A stretch of DNA of 64,000 nt from Climacium dendroides (GCA_950106755.1 CATNNA010000033.1:248001-312000); one strand, 5' to 3'. Shown: positions 18,805 through 32,500, counted from the stretch's first letter. Program-made: numbers and translations. Notes: a model not told the origin generated them from the letters alone.

Positions 18805-19510
18805 CAAATGGATACTTGGGTCCCGGTTCTTCTATCATCCTGCGTTTAGGACGCGGAACCATTGAGGATTAGGGTTTGAGTGACCGAATTCCAGATCCAA
18901 GGTAGTAGGAGGGTTTAGGGTGCATTGGTAGATCCTTGACGATCGGTTTAAGGGTTTAGGGTTTAGGGTACTGTCACGGAAATAGCGTTTCGTGGGGCCC
19001 TTGATGTGAATATTGAATACCCTTTTCGGTCCACCCGAATCATCGCTCGGGCTGATTTGAATCCGATCGACAAGGACGCTGACGAATTCAGGGTTTAGGG
19101 TATCGTAGGAAACGGGGAAGGGACCGAATGGTTGCCAGAGAGTCCTTGCTTCCCTATCCCGCCCCGCCTCCCCTTACGGTCCTAGGAATGTACGCACGCA
19201 TGTTTTTTTTTGGATCCAATGACGTCATTATTCATTCATTTGGAGATTAGGCCCCTCCTCTACCACTGGGAAGCCTGACAGGCTGCCATGTGACCCCAAG
19301 TTGGGATTTAGGTGCAGAAGGGTTTTGATCTTGGAAGATACGAAGAGGAAAACAAGATCGGGCTTGAACGGGTCTCGGAGCACGAGTAGAGAAGGACCGG
19401 AACGACCGAATGGGTTGAGGGTTTCAAAAGAGAGCCACTGTACAGAAGTTGCGCCGTAGATCTATTTCGGGCAAAAGGGCCTCCGGTCGCGGTCATCGAT
19501 GGTTTCTTGC
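18805..19510 (+). repeat. Block B-prime (GC-rich member of the internal pair)
   Basis: A paralogue of 17,450-18,110, offset about 1.35 kb downstream. It carries further TTTAGGG motifs (18,914, 18,955, 18,962 and 19,094) that block B lacks. No coding domain is seen. The long overlapping frames at 19,449-20,038 on both strands are in GC-rich DNA and do not resemble proteins. Confidence 0.75.
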
Positions 19511-19999
19511 CTTTTTCGCTAGCTCAGGGGACTGCGCCCCGACGACGGCCCAAGGATCGAACCCTCGTCGCCGGACACCGGATCCTGAGACAGTTAACCG
19601 TGGGCGCCACCGAGGCCCGACGGCCGGAGGCGTCCGTCCCACGGGTGCGATGGTATTAGTACGGCTTGGACTCCCACAGAGCCCGCGATGTGCTCCCGTT
19701 GAATTGGTGCTCTGGGCGTCGATCCGGGACCGCGGCTGCTTCCGTACACACACCCACACCCACACCCCTTCCATATACGTGGTGGTCATCGGCACGAGAA
19801 CAGCTTGGAGGACGCCTTTTGTTCGAAGGGTATCGAATTCAAAAGGACCGAACAACCAGCCAACTAGGGAAGACGAGACGAAAAGAAGAATGAAACGTAG
19901 GAAAAATTGCATTGCACTATATGTTTTAGAAAAACAACAACTGGCAATCCATAGGGAGGATTGAAACCCCCATCCGTGGTTTGTAAAACTGCATAGGAG
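19511..19999. other. Unit tail: GC-rich to AT-rich, no gene recognised
   Basis: Contains a short CA/CCCA microsatellite (19,746-19,768). A stretch at 19,643-19,718 has a loose 5S-rRNA-like order of phrases, and a tRNA-like B box lies on the minus strand (19,554-19,563). Neither is strong enough to call an RNA gene. The last bases (TTTGTAAAACTGCATAGGAG) join directly to the next unit. Confidence 0.5.
19746..19768 (+). repeat. CA/CCCA microsatellite
   Basis: Three ACs are followed by repeated CCCACA units. It is present in copies 1-7 (the copy 8 position lies beyond the window) with no length change seen. Confidence 0.85.
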
Positions 20000-22900
20000 A
20001 AGTTCCCTCCCGCGTTGAGCCCCATCGAAAGGTACCATTGGGATTCCTGTCCTCGTCCCACCTGGTCCCTATCCAAACCAAAGACAGTGGAAGGCGCTTC
20101 CCAGCCTCCTGCGTACCCAAGACTCAGGACCTGGTCGTTTCGCGACGGCTACCCAACCCATTGAACCCATTGAACCCAACCCGACCCAATAGCACGTGCA
20201 TACGCTCGACGACGATCTGCATCAACCCCTGCGCACTTGCGACGCGACACCGTCCCCCGTGGCGCGCCGTCGGGGAGCCCTGGCCCCGAGCGGCCCCCTG
20301 GGCTCCTCCGTCCGGGGAGCCGCATGGGCGGGCCTCCGATGGCGGTCGATGATGGCGCGGCCGACGTTGAGGAGTAGGAATGCGGCGGCAGCGATGGCGA
20401 GGACGGCGAAGACGGTGGTGTTCCCCAACAACGTCACGACGGAGGGCAGGGACTCCGGACCGTGGCCCCTCGGACCCGGCATGGCGATCAATCCCGACGC
20501 CCAATCCCCGTGCAGGCACCGCCAATGCGGGACGGATCTCTCGTGCGGTCCTCCCGTGTCGATCGACCGCAGGGACCACGAACGGACTCCCGACCGCACT
20601 GCGGACTCGAGCCTTCCCTGGCGTTTAGGTTGTGCGAGTGCGCAGATGGAGCCACCGCGCTGGCCATGCCCCCCCCTCCCCCCCGGATGGGAGAGGGTTC
20701 AGGGTTATCGATGCGGCGATGGCACGGGCGCGCGGCCGTCATGGGCTGCGTGATTCGAGGATGCGCAGGAGGAGCCTTCTCTTCAACATTGCCTCTTGAC
20801 GGCGTCCGGTGGTCCCGCGGAGTAGCTTCGCAGGGAAGCTTCTTCCCGTAGTAGCTTCGCACGTTATTTTACTTCTTCCTGTGGTAGCTCCTCCCCGTAG
20901 TAGCTGCGCGCATTTACTTCTTCCTGTGGTAGCTTCGCGCAGAAGCTTCGTCCTGTGGTGGCTTCGAGCGGAAGCTTCTTCCCGTGGTAGCTTCGAGCAG
21001 AAGCCTCTTCCCGTGGTGGCTTCGAGCGGAAGCTTCTTCCTGTGGTAGCTTCGAGCGGAAGCCTCTTCCTGTGGTAGCTTCGAGCGGAAGCCTCTTCCCG
21101 CGGTGCAAGGAACCTCCCTCCCTCCCTCCCTCCCTCCCATCCACCCGTTTCTTGTATTATTTTTGGATGGTCCCTCCAATCTTGCGGTGCACCGAAAAGG
21201 AAGGAGCATGGAACACGCGTTTCTCTTCCTTTCCTGACGTGTTTTTCGAAGTACCAATGTCTTTTGTCTTTCTACTATTCTACGTAGCCAGTACGTCTCA
21301 CGCTCGAATCGGTGTGCGACGGTTTAGGGTCGGAGTGAGTTGAGCGGGTGTGATTTGGAGCCCCTGCCTTTGTTGGGGTTGGATGGAAGTGGAGTTGTGG
21401 TTTAGGGTGCGTTTCGGAAAGCCTGTTCCATAGCCACCTCCTCCTATTGGCATTCCGGTTTTACTTTGTGAAGAAGATGAATTCCTCATCGCTTCCTGAA
21501 ATCATGGAGCGTTTCTCCCCTGTTGTCGTTTTCCCCGGTTATGGGGAAACGAACGAACCCCCGACCGTCCCCCCTTGGGTTCCGGGCCAAGCATGTTGTT
21601 CCTCTTGTCGTCTTCCTCACTACTTCCCCGCCGACTGATTCGGCTCCTCGAATGAGCCCAGTGCCAGTTTCCATTTTATTATCCTTGACCAACTAACTTC
21701 TATTGCCGCCTCGGTCTTCCCACCTTCCGCAATCGCATTGAAAGGGTCTCAGGAAAAAATAAAAAGTCGTACACTTTGACTTCTTTTGGGGGTATGTGCC
21801 AGTCGATTGGGTAGAGCGAAGTACCCTCTCTACGTTTTTGCATTATGCCATCCAAACCCACGTGCATCGCAAGGTTTAATTAACTCTCGAAAGTACTTCA
21901 AAAAGACGGTGAACAATAAAGTGCGCCGCCTGCAGCAATTCATAACTCCCGTGTAATACTACTCTGGCACGTACGAATGCTTTTGTTCCCTGGATTGTAG
22001 TATACTTTATGTGGGAGCGCGCTTGCTTTGTGATTTTTGAAGTACTAGCAATCATCTATGGGAGGTGAAAGTAGTTTGATCAACCCCTAAAGGACGAACT
22101 GAAGGTGCCTTTCTTGGCAACATAGATTTTTTGGGCAGGTACGTGTGACTGGAGATTTCATTATTTTTCTTAGAAATTTTCACACAGCATGCGGACGAGG
22201 AGTATCTTCAAGCCCCCCGATTTTCATAACTTCCGACCTCGTGATTAAAGAGTCGTTGCACGATATGTTGTTTTCTTTCCTCAACTCGGGCCGTTTGGGT
22301 AGGCCTGGGAAAAACCCTTCTCTTAGAAATTAAAATTTGAAATTAGTTCTTTGGATTTATATAGGTGAGAAAAAGCTTTGAAATCGATCCATTTTGATTA
22401 GTGAGACAAGGGTTACGAGGGTTTACTAGGGTTTTAGGGTTTTAGGAATTCACTACTCCAAAATAAACTTTGAAGTTCATCATGCAACTCAATTTTCAAT
22501 ATTTTGGTAGGGGAAAAAAAAAAAGAAAAGAAAAAGAGCATTGGCTGTAGATTGCATATCACAACATAGGGGATTGACATTTATCAATTCAAAAAATAAA
22601 TTATTAACGATTTAGTATTTCGAACCACTTGCTACTTCTTTCTACTTCCTATTTTTTCCCACAACGTTGTGCAATTTCAAATGGTTTGAAAATCTCCAAG
22701 CATGTAGCCAACTGGACTTGAAACACGAATCCAAAGAAGCACCACCAATTCGGTCATTTTTCCATGAAAATATGAGCTTGTCAAGAGAAACCGCCCTGTT
22801 TTTCGCAGAGTTACAATAATGATTTTTTGGTCAATTCGAACGCCAATACCTTGCAACCTACACGGCGGAATTCTTTGGAATTTTTTCCACATCTCCTTGA

Positions 22901-25900
22901 ACAAGCTTATTACAAGATCCTACGGTTACGTGGTTCCAAAAGGGTGTTCTTTTTCAAAATTTGGTACATGTTCTAGAAATGGCAATTTTGGAGCGTTTTT
23001 GATGAAAATGTAGCTTGGTCCTTTGGGGGTTAATAATGGATCTCAACTTTCCTAACATGGCGATGGAGAGTTTGGAACCGTTTTGGGTTTAGGGGTCTCA
23101 AGGGTTTTGGGGTTTCCACGAGTGTTCCAGGGGGTCACAAGGGAGGGGGGGGGGGGGGGTCCATGCGGGTTCCAGAGGGGTTGAGGGCTTTTCGCGAGGG
23201 TTCCAGGGTTTTTTTAGGGGTTCCACGAGGGTTCCGGGGGGGTTGAGGCCCCCCCCCTCTTGTCAACTATTGGGGTTCCAACGGCACAAAATTTGCCTCT
23301 AGGAGTGGGACCGTTTCGTTGTAAGACATAGCCACTTTGGCTTCAGCGGTCGGGGGTGTTTGACTTTGCAATTGCAGAACGAATGTGAGGAATTGGAGAT
23401 TCAACATGACATTTTGGGTTCACTTCTTGTGGAGACTCTAACTCCGAAAATGTCTTCGTTTTCGAAACATAAAATTTGGCTTCGAATTCGGACCCTGCAT
23501 GGAGGGTTCAGGAGATGCTCGACTTTGACGCGCTTGTCGTTGTTCCGGGTTTAGGGTAGACGAAGAGATTGTGGAGCTCGAATGAGTTGGGTCCATTTCC
23601 AAGCCCCAAGTATACATGTGTGTGCGCTTTCGGCGGTGCAGTGGTTTAGGGTGAGGTCGGTAATTTGCAATTGTTCGTGCTTGTGACATTGGAGTGGAGG
23701 ACTTTTGTAGTTAGTAAGGGTTCCTTATGGGTCAAACCACACTCCAAGGTACCATTGGGATTGCTTTCGTAGGGCAGGGTTCGAGTCGTTTCTTCCACTT
23801 TTGGAAGCCCTTCGTTTCTTTGGCGGTGCCATTGTTTTTTGGAATTGGTGGGTGAATAGGATAGCCATGCATTCCTTGGTTGAGGAGAAGAACAAATTTC
23901 ACAAGAGAGATCCTTCCACAGGCAAAAATCCCCAACGATGAGGCTACCTTTGGTGGTTTTATCATGATAAAGCATTCTAGATAGATATTTGGGTCAAAGC
24001 TTTTTTAACTTCTAAAACATAAGACTATGAAGGAGAATTTTTTGAGATTACATTTCGGACTCAAAATAGTATAATTTTTGAATGAATTTCTTGATTTAGG
24101 ACAAATTCTTGTTTTATTCTTTAAACGAAATGATACATTCAATTTCAAAAGTAGGGTCTAGAGGGCCCTAGATGTAGACAATATATGGACTTTTTGTTTT
24201 ATCAGAGTCACTGTTTGGATTAGTATTAATACCGAAAAGGACGTTCCCATGTTTTGACCTCTGAATATTATAGAGAGTGGAAAAATATTCAAATGGTGGA
24301 AAAAGATTCTTTTTCTACTTCATCATATGGATATAGGTACCCATGTTTTTTTCGGATTCAATCACATTGTTATTCATTAGAAATGAGACCCCTTTTTCTA
24401 CCATTGAAAGTCCTGACCCCTTGACATTTGGAATTCGGTTGGCACTTTCGTATAGAAGTCTTGATTTATCTATGAATAAGAAAATTTTAGCTTGAACGCG
24501 CATCGGAGTACTAGAGGAAAAGGACGAAGGTGACTAATTTGAATAGATTAGCCACAAATTTAAAAACAATAGCTTGGAAGAAGTTACCTTGGGTATTTCA
24601 ATGGGTCTGACTTGTTTTGTGGTACATTGGAGTGTGATTTGACTCGAATGGATGCTCATATAGGAAACAACCCCAAACTCCATATTGGTATCCTCTATGT
24701 CGTACTGCACGGACCACATCTAGAGGGTCATGTTTTGAATTCAGTCAAGATGACTATGGTTTGCAAGTTTTACCCCGGGTTTTCGAAACTCATGTCCTCG
24801 GTTCCCGTTGCTGTAGGAGATAGTGGGGCATGGCTTACCCAAACATTGACATCCGAAAGTTTCTGACGAACAAGTGCGAGGCATCGACAGAAGCCATCGA
24901 AAAGAAATGCTCCGATTCTCTGCTCTTGAACATTCTCGCAGAAGGTCCGTACGGAGACATTGCCCCGGAAGCTAAAGGGGGCACAGTGAAGGCGCACGGG
25001 GGGGTGTTGGCCATGACATCGGTAGCCTTGGGAGAAATGTTCCGGCAGGGGACCGAAGGAGTTGCATCTTTCCTCCGTTGTGAGTTGGTCCGAGCTGCCT
25101 TGGGGTTTTAGGGTTCGGGGTTGTGGGGCCATTGAGGGTTTAGGGTGGGAGGGATTTTCAGGGTTTAGGGTGGAAGGGTTTTTTAGGGTTCGGGTTTAGG
25201 GTTTAGGGTGTATGGCCGATTTGGGGGGGGGGGGGTCTTAGGGTTTTAGGGTTCGTGGGGTTTTGGGTGTTTTGTTTTTTTCGTTTTTTGGGGGGTTTAG
25301 GGTTTAGGGTTCAAGGGACTTGTGACAGGGCATCGCAAATGGATACTTGGGTCCCGGTTCTTCTATCATCCTGCGTTTAGGACGCGGAACCATTGAGGAT
25401 TAGGGTTTGAGTGACCGAATTCCAGATCCAAGGTAGTAGGAGGGTTTAGGGTGCATTGGTAGATCCTTGACGATCGGTTTAAGGGTTTAGGGTTTAGGGT
25501 ACTGTCACGGAAATAGCGTTTCGTGGGGCCCTTGATGTGAATATTGAATACCCTTTTCGGTCCACCCGAATCATCGCTCGGGCTGATTTGAATCCGATCG
25601 ACAAGGACGCTGACGAATTCAGGGTTTAGGGTATCGTAGGAAACGGGGAAGGGACCGAATGGTTGCCAGAGAGTCCTTGCTTCCCTATCCCGCCCCGCCT
25701 CCCCTTACGGTCCTAGGAATGTACGCACGCATGTTTTTTTTTGGATCCAATGACGTCATTATTCATTCATTTGGAGATTAGGCCCCTCCTCTACCACTGG
25801 GAAGCCTGACAGGCTGCCATGTGACCCCAAGTTGGGATTTAGGTGCAGAAGGGTTTTGATCTTGGAAGATACGAAGAGGAAAACAAGATCGGGCTTGAAC

Positions 25901-26530
25901 GGGTCTCGGAGCACGAGTAGAGAAGGACCGGAACGACCGAATGGGTTGAGGGTTTCAAAAGAGAGCCACTGTACAGAAGTTGCGCCGTAGATCTATTTCG
26001 GGCAAAAGGGCCTCCGGTCGCGGTCATCGATGGTTTCTTGCCTTTTTCGCTAGCTCAGGGGACTGCGCCCCGGCGACGGCCCAAGGATCGAACCCTCGTC
26101 GCCGGACACCGGATCCTGAGACAGTTAACCGTGGGCGCCACCGAGGCCCGACGGCCGGAGGCGTCCGTCCCACGGGTGCGATGGTATTAGTACGGCTTGG
26201 ACTCCCACAGAGCCCGCGATGTGCTCCCGTTGAATTGGTGCTCTGGGCGTCGATCCGGGACCGCGGCTGCTTCCGTACACACACCCACACCCACACCCCT
26301 TCCATATACGTGGTGGTCATCGGCACGAGAACAGCTTGGAGGACGCCTTTTGTTCGAAGGGTATCGAATTCAAAAGGACCGAACAACCAGCCAACTAGGG
26401 AAGACGAGACGAAAAGAAGAATGAAACGTAGGAAAAATTGCATTGCACTATATGTTTTAGAAAAACAACAACTGGCAATCCATAGGGAGGATTGAAACCC
26501 CCATCCGTGGTTTGTAAAACTGCATAGGAG
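20000..26530 (+). repeat. Macrosatellite unit, copy 2 (6,531 bp)
   Basis: Follows copy 1 without spacer and is nearly identical by eye. Distinguishing bases: A instead of G at 20,644 (GTGCGCAGATGG, shared only with copy 3), T in CATGTCCTCGG at about 24,797 (shared only with copy 4), GGGTCTAG at about 24,158 (shared with copies 3-5) and GGCGACGG at about 26,071 (shared with copies 3-6). The long G tract near 23,145 has 15 G after the A. Confidence 0.97.
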
Positions 26531-29500
26531 AAGTTCCCTCCCGCGTTGAGCCCCATCGAAAGGTACCATTGGGATTCCTGTCCTCGTCCCACCTGGTCCC
26601 TATCCAAACCAAAGACAGTGGAAGGCGCTTCCCAGCCTCCTGCGTACCCAAGACTCAGGACCTGGTCGTTTCGCGACGGCTACCCAACCCATTGAACCCA
26701 TTGAACCCAACCCGACCCAATAGCACGTGCATACGCTCGACGACGATCTGCATCAACCCCTGCGCACTTGCGACGCGACACCGTCCCCCGTGGCGCGCCG
26801 TCGGGGAGCCCTGGCCCCGAGCGGCCCCCTGGGCTCCTCCGTCCGGGGAGCCGCATGGGCGGGCCTCCGATGGCGGTCGATGATGGCGCGGCCGACGTTG
26901 AGGAGTAGGAATGCGGCGGCAGCGATGGCGAGGACGGCGAAGACGGTGGTGTTCCCCAACAACGTCACGACGGAGGGCAGGGACTCCGGACCGTGGCCCC
27001 TCGGACCCGGCATGGCGATCAATCCCGACGCCCAATCCCCGTGCAGGCACCGCCAATGCGGGACGGATCTCTCGTGCGGTCCTCCCGTGTCGATCGACCG
27101 CAGGGACCACGAACGGACTCCCGACCGCACTGCGGACTCGAGCCTTCCCTGGCGTTTAGGTTGTGCGAGTGCGCAGATGGAGCCACCGCGCTGGCCATGC
27201 CCCCCCCTCCCCCCCGGATGGGAGAGGGTTCAGGGTTATCGATGCGGCGATGGCACGGGCGCGCGGCCGTCATGGGCTGCGTGATTCGAGGATGCGCAGG
27301 AGGAGCCTTCTCTTCAACATTGCCTCTTGACGGCGTCCGGTGGTCCCGCGGAGTAGCTTCGCAGGGAAGCTTCTTCCCGTAGTAGCTTCGCACGTTATTT
27401 TACTTCTTCCTGTGGTAGCTCCTCCCCGTAGTAGCTGCGCGCATTTACTTCTTCCTGTGGTAGCTTCGCGCAGAAGCTTCGTCCTGTGGTGGCTTCGAGC
27501 GGAAGCTTCTTCCCGTGGTAGCTTCGAGCAGAAGCCTCTTCCCGTGGTGGCTTCGAGCGGAAGCTTCTTCCTGTGGTAGCTTCGAGCGGAAGCCTCTTCC
27601 TGTGGTAGCTTCGAGCGGAAGCCTCTTCCCGCGGTGCAAGGAACCTCCCTCCCTCCCTCCCTCCCTCCCATCCACCCGTTTCTTGTATTATTTTTGGATG
27701 GTCCCTCCAATCTTGCGGTGCACCGAAAAGGAAGGAGCATGGAACACGCGTTTCTCTTCCTTTCCTGACGTGTTTTTCGAAGTACCAATGTCTTTTGTCT
27801 TTCTACTATTCTACGTAGCCAGTACGTCTCACGCTCGAATCGGTGTGCGACGGTTTAGGGTCGGAGTGAGTTGAGCGGGTGTGATTTGGAGCCCCTGCCT
27901 TTGTTGGGGTTGGATGGAAGTGGAGTTGTGGTTTAGGGTGCGTTTCGGAAAGCCTGTTCCATAGCCACCTCCTCCTATTGGCATTCCGGTTTTACTTTGT
28001 GAAGAAGATGAATTCCTCATCGCTTCCTGAAATCATGGAGCGTTTCTCCCCTGTTGTCGTTTTCCCCGGTTATGGGGAAACGAACGAACCCCCGACCGTC
28101 CCCCCTTGGGTTCCGGGCCAAGCATGTTGTTCCTCTTGTCGTCTTCCTCACTACTTCCCCGCCGACTGATTCGGCTCCTCGAATGAGCCCAGTGCCAGTT
28201 TCCATTTTATTATCCTTGACCAACTAACTTCTATTGCCGCCTCGGTCTTCCCACCTTCCGCAATCGCATTGAAAGGGTCTCAGGAAAAAATAAAAAGTCG
28301 TACACTTTGACTTCTTTTGGGGGTATGTGCCAGTCGATTGGGTAGAGCGAAGTACCCTCTCTACGTTTTTGCATTATGCCATCCAAACCCACGTGCATCG
28401 CAAGGTTTAATTAACTCTCGAAAGTACTTCAAAAAGACGGTGAACAATAAAGTGCGCCGCCTGCAGCAATTCATAACTCCCGTGTAATACTACTCTGGCA
28501 CGTACGAATGCTTTTGTTCCCTGGATTGTAGTATACTTTATGTGGGAGCGCGCTTGCTTTGTGATTTTTGAAGTACTAGCAATCATCTATGGGAGGTGAA
28601 AGTAGTTTGATCAACCCCTAAAGGACGAACTGAAGGTGCCTTTCTTGGCAACATAGATTTTTTGGGCAGGTACGTGTGACTGGAGATTTCATTATTTTTC
28701 TTAGAAATTTTCACACAGCATGCGGACGAGGAGTATCTTCAAGCCCCCCGATTTTCATAACTTCCGACCTCGTGATTAAAGAGTCGTTGCACGATATGTT
28801 GTTTTCTTTCCTCAACTCGGGCCGTTTGGGTAGGCCTGGGAAAAACCCTTCTCTTAGAAATTAAAATTTGAAATTAGTTCTTTGGATTTATATAGGTGAG
28901 AAAAAGCTTTGAAATCGATCCATTTTGATTAGTGAGACAAGGGTTACGAGGGTTTACTAGGGTTTTAGGGTTTTAGGAATTCACTACTCCAAAATAAACT
29001 TTGAAGTTCATCATGCAACTCAATTTTCAATATTTTGGTAGGGGAAAAAAAAAAAGAAAAGAAAAAGAGCATTGGCTGTAGATTGCATATCACAACATAG
29101 GGGATTGACATTTATCAATTCAAAAAATAAATTATTAACGATTTAGTATTTCGAACCACTTGCTACTTCTTTCTACTTCCTATTTTTTCCCACAACGTTG
29201 TGCAATTTCAAATGGTTTGAAAATCTCCAAGCATGTAGCCAACTGGACTTGAAACACGAATCCAAAGAAGCACCACCAATTCGGTCATTTTTCCATGAAA
29301 ATATGAGCTTGTCAAGAGAAACCGCCCTGTTTTTCGCAGAGTTACAATAATGATTTTTTGGTCAATTCGAACGCCAATACCTTGCAACCTACACGGCGGA
29401 ATTCTTTGGAATTTTTTCCACATCTCCTTGAACAAGCTTATTACAAGATCCTACGGTTACGTGGTTCCAAAAGGGTGTTCTTTTTCAAAATTTGGTACAT

Positions 29501-32500
29501 GTTCTAGAAATGGCAATTTTGGAGCGTTTTTGATGAAAATGTAGCTTGGTCCTTTGGGGGTTAATAATGGATCTCAACTTTCCTAACATGGCGATGGAGA
29601 GTTTGGAACCGTTTTGGGTTTAGGGGTCTCAAGGGTTTTGGGGTTTCCACGAGTGTTCCAGGGGGTCACAAGGGAGGGGGGGGGGGGGGGTCCATGCGGG
29701 TTCCAGAGGGGTTGAGGGCTTTTCGCGAGGGTTCCAGGGTTTTTTTAGGGGTTCCACGAGGGTTCCGGGGGGGTTGAGGCCCCCCCCCTCTTGTCAACTA
29801 TTGGGGTTCCAACGGCACAAAATTTGCCTCTAGGAGTGGGACCGTTTCGTTGTAAGACATAGCCACTTTGGCTTCAGCGGTCGGGGGTGTTTGACTTTGC
29901 AATTGCAGAACGAATGTGAGGAATTGGAGATTCAACATGACATTTTGGGTTCACTTCTTGTGGAGACTCTAACTCCGAAAATGTCTTCGTTTTCGAAACA
30001 TAAAATTTGGCTTCGAATTCGGACCCTGCATGGAGGGTTCAGGAGATGCTCGACTTTGACGCGCTTGTCGTTGTTCCGGGTTTAGGGTAGACGAAGAGAT
30101 TGTGGAGCTCGAATGAGTTGGGTCCATTTCCAAGCCCCAAGTATACATGTGTGTGCGCTTTCGGCGGTGCAGTGGTTTAGGGTGAGGTCGGTAATTTGCA
30201 ATTGTTCGTGCTTGTGACATTGGAGTGGAGGACTTTTGTAGTTAGTAAGGGTTCCTTATGGGTCAAACCACACTCCAAGGTACCATTGGGATTGCTTTCG
30301 TAGGGCAGGGTTCGAGTCGTTTCTTCCACTTTTGGAAGCCCTTCGTTTCTTTGGCGGTGCCATTGTTTTTTGGAATTGGTGGGTGAATAGGATAGCCATG
30401 CATTCCTTGGTTGAGGAGAAGAACAAATTTCACAAGAGAGATCCTTCCACAGGCAAAAATCCCCAACGATGAGGCTACCTTTGGTGGTTTTATCATGATA
30501 AAGCATTCTAGATAGATATTTGGGTCAAAGCTTTTTTAACTTCTAAAACATAAGACTATGAAGGAGAATTTTTTGAGATTACATTTCGGACTCAAAATAG
30601 TATAATTTTTGAATGAATTTCTTGATTTAGGACAAATTCTTGTTTTATTCTTTAAACGAAATGATACATTCAATTTCAAAAGTAGGGTCTAGAGGGCCCT
30701 AGATGTAGACAATATATGGACTTTTTGTTTTATCAGAGTCACTGTTTGGATTAGTATTAATACCGAAAAGGACGTTCCCATGTTTTGACCTCTGAATATT
30801 ATAGAGAGTGGAAAAATATTCAAATGGTGGAAAAAGATTCTTTTTCTACTTCATCATATGGATATAGGTACCCATGTTTTTTTCGGATTCAATCACATTG
30901 TTATTCATTAGAAATGAGACCCCTTTTTCTACCATTGAAAGTCCTGACCCCTTGACATTTGGAATTCGGTTGGCACTTTCGTATAGAAGTCTTGATTTAT
31001 CTATGAATAAGAAAATTTTAGCTTGAACGCGCATCGGAGTACTAGAGGAAAAGGACGAAGGTGACTAATTTGAATAGATTAGCCACAAATTTAAAAACAA
31101 TAGCTTGGAAGAAGTTACCTTGGGTATTTCAATGGGTCTGACTTGTTTTGTGGTACATTGGAGTGTGATTTGACTCGAATGGATGCTCATATAGGAAACA
31201 ACCCCAAACTCCATATTGGTATCCTCTATGTCGTACTGCACGGACCACATCTAGAGGGTCATGTTTTGAATTCAGTCAAGATGACTATGGTTTGCAAGTT
31301 TTACCCCGGGTTTTCGAAACTCATGTCCCCGGTTCCCGTTGCTGTAGGAGATAGTGGGGCATGGCTTACCCAAACATTGACATCCGAAAGTTTCTGACGA
31401 ACAAGTGCGAGGCATCGACAGAAGCCATCGAAAAGAAATGCTCCGATTCTCTGCTCTTGAACATTCTCGCAGAAGGTCCGTACGGAGACATTGCCCCGGA
31501 AGCTAAAGGGGGCACAGTGAAGGCGCACGGGGGGGTGTTGGCCATGACATCGGTAGCCTTGGGAGAAATGTTCCGGCAGGGGACCGAAGGAGTTGCATCT
31601 TTCCTCCGTTGTGAGTTGGTCCGAGCTGCCTTGGGGTTTTAGGGTTCGGGGTTGTGGGGCCATTGAGGGTTTAGGGTGGGAGGGATTTTCAGGGTTTAGG
31701 GTGGAAGGGTTTTTTAGGGTTCGGGTTTAGGGTTTAGGGTGTATGGCCGATTTGGGGGGGGGGGGGGTCTTAGGGTTTTAGGGTTCGTGGGGTTTTGGGT
31801 GTTTTGTTTTTTTCGTTTTTTGGGGGGTTTAGGGTTTAGGGTTCAAGGGACTTGTGACAGGGCATCGCAAATGGATACTTGGGTCCCGGTTCTTCTATCA
31901 TCCTGCGTTTAGGACGCGGAACCATTGAGGATTAGGGTTTGAGTGACCGAATTCCAGATCCAAGGTAGTAGGAGGGTTTAGGGTGCATTGGTAGATCCTT
32001 GACGATCGGTTTAAGGGTTTAGGGTTTAGGGTACTGTCACGGAAATAGCGTTTCGTGGGGCCCTTGATGTGAATATTGAATACCCTTTTCGGTCCACCCG
32101 AATCATCGCTCGGGCTGATTTGAATCCGATCGACAAGGACGCTGACGAATTCAGGGTTTAGGGTATCGTAGGAAACGGGGAAGGGACCGAATGGTTGCCA
32201 GAGAGTCCTTGCTTCCCTATCCCGCCCCGCCTCCCCTTACGGTCCTAGGAATGTACGCACGCATGTTTTTTTTTGGATCCAATGACGTCATTATTCATTC
32301 ATTTGGAGATTAGGCCCCTCCTCTACCACTGGGAAGCCTGACAGGCTGCCATGTGACCCCAAGTTGGGATTTAGGTGCAGAAGGGTTTTGATCTTGGAAG
32401 ATACGAAGAGGAAAACAAGATCGGGCTTGAACGGGTCTCGGAGCACGAGTAGAGAAGGACCGGAACGACCGAATGGGTTGAGGGTTTCAAAAGAGAGCCA

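Larger units (their letters stand above)
13466..19999 (+). repeat. Macrosatellite unit, copy 1 (6,534 bp, left edge of the array)
   Basis: This unit is repeated head to tail to the end of the window. The left end is set where the sequence first matches later copies (AAGTTCCCTCCCGCG at 13,466). The bases before it (TGTACACTTGGTA) do not match the end of other units (TGCATAGGAG). Within the first 200 bp this copy has private bases: CTCAAGACC where all others read CTCAGGACC, and CCCAACCCAA where others read CCCGACCCAA. Such edge divergence is usual in tandem arrays. It carries GGGGCTAG at about 17,627 and GACGACGG at about 19,538, alleles shared with copies 6-8 and with copy 7 respectively. Confidence 0.97.

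Noticed and set aside
19449..20038. Overlapping 171-codon (+) and 181-codon (-) frames at the unit tail
   Set aside because: Both strands are open because the region is GC-rich. The plus frame includes a translated CA repeat (HTHTHTHT), and neither has recognisable motifs.
19493..20120. Minus-strand frames reading across the unit junctions (for example 19,493-20,038 and 19,926-20,120) as evidence of a gene spanning units
   Set aside because: The frames cross by chance. Copy 1 lacks the preceding part and still keeps the downstream half, and the products show no motif.
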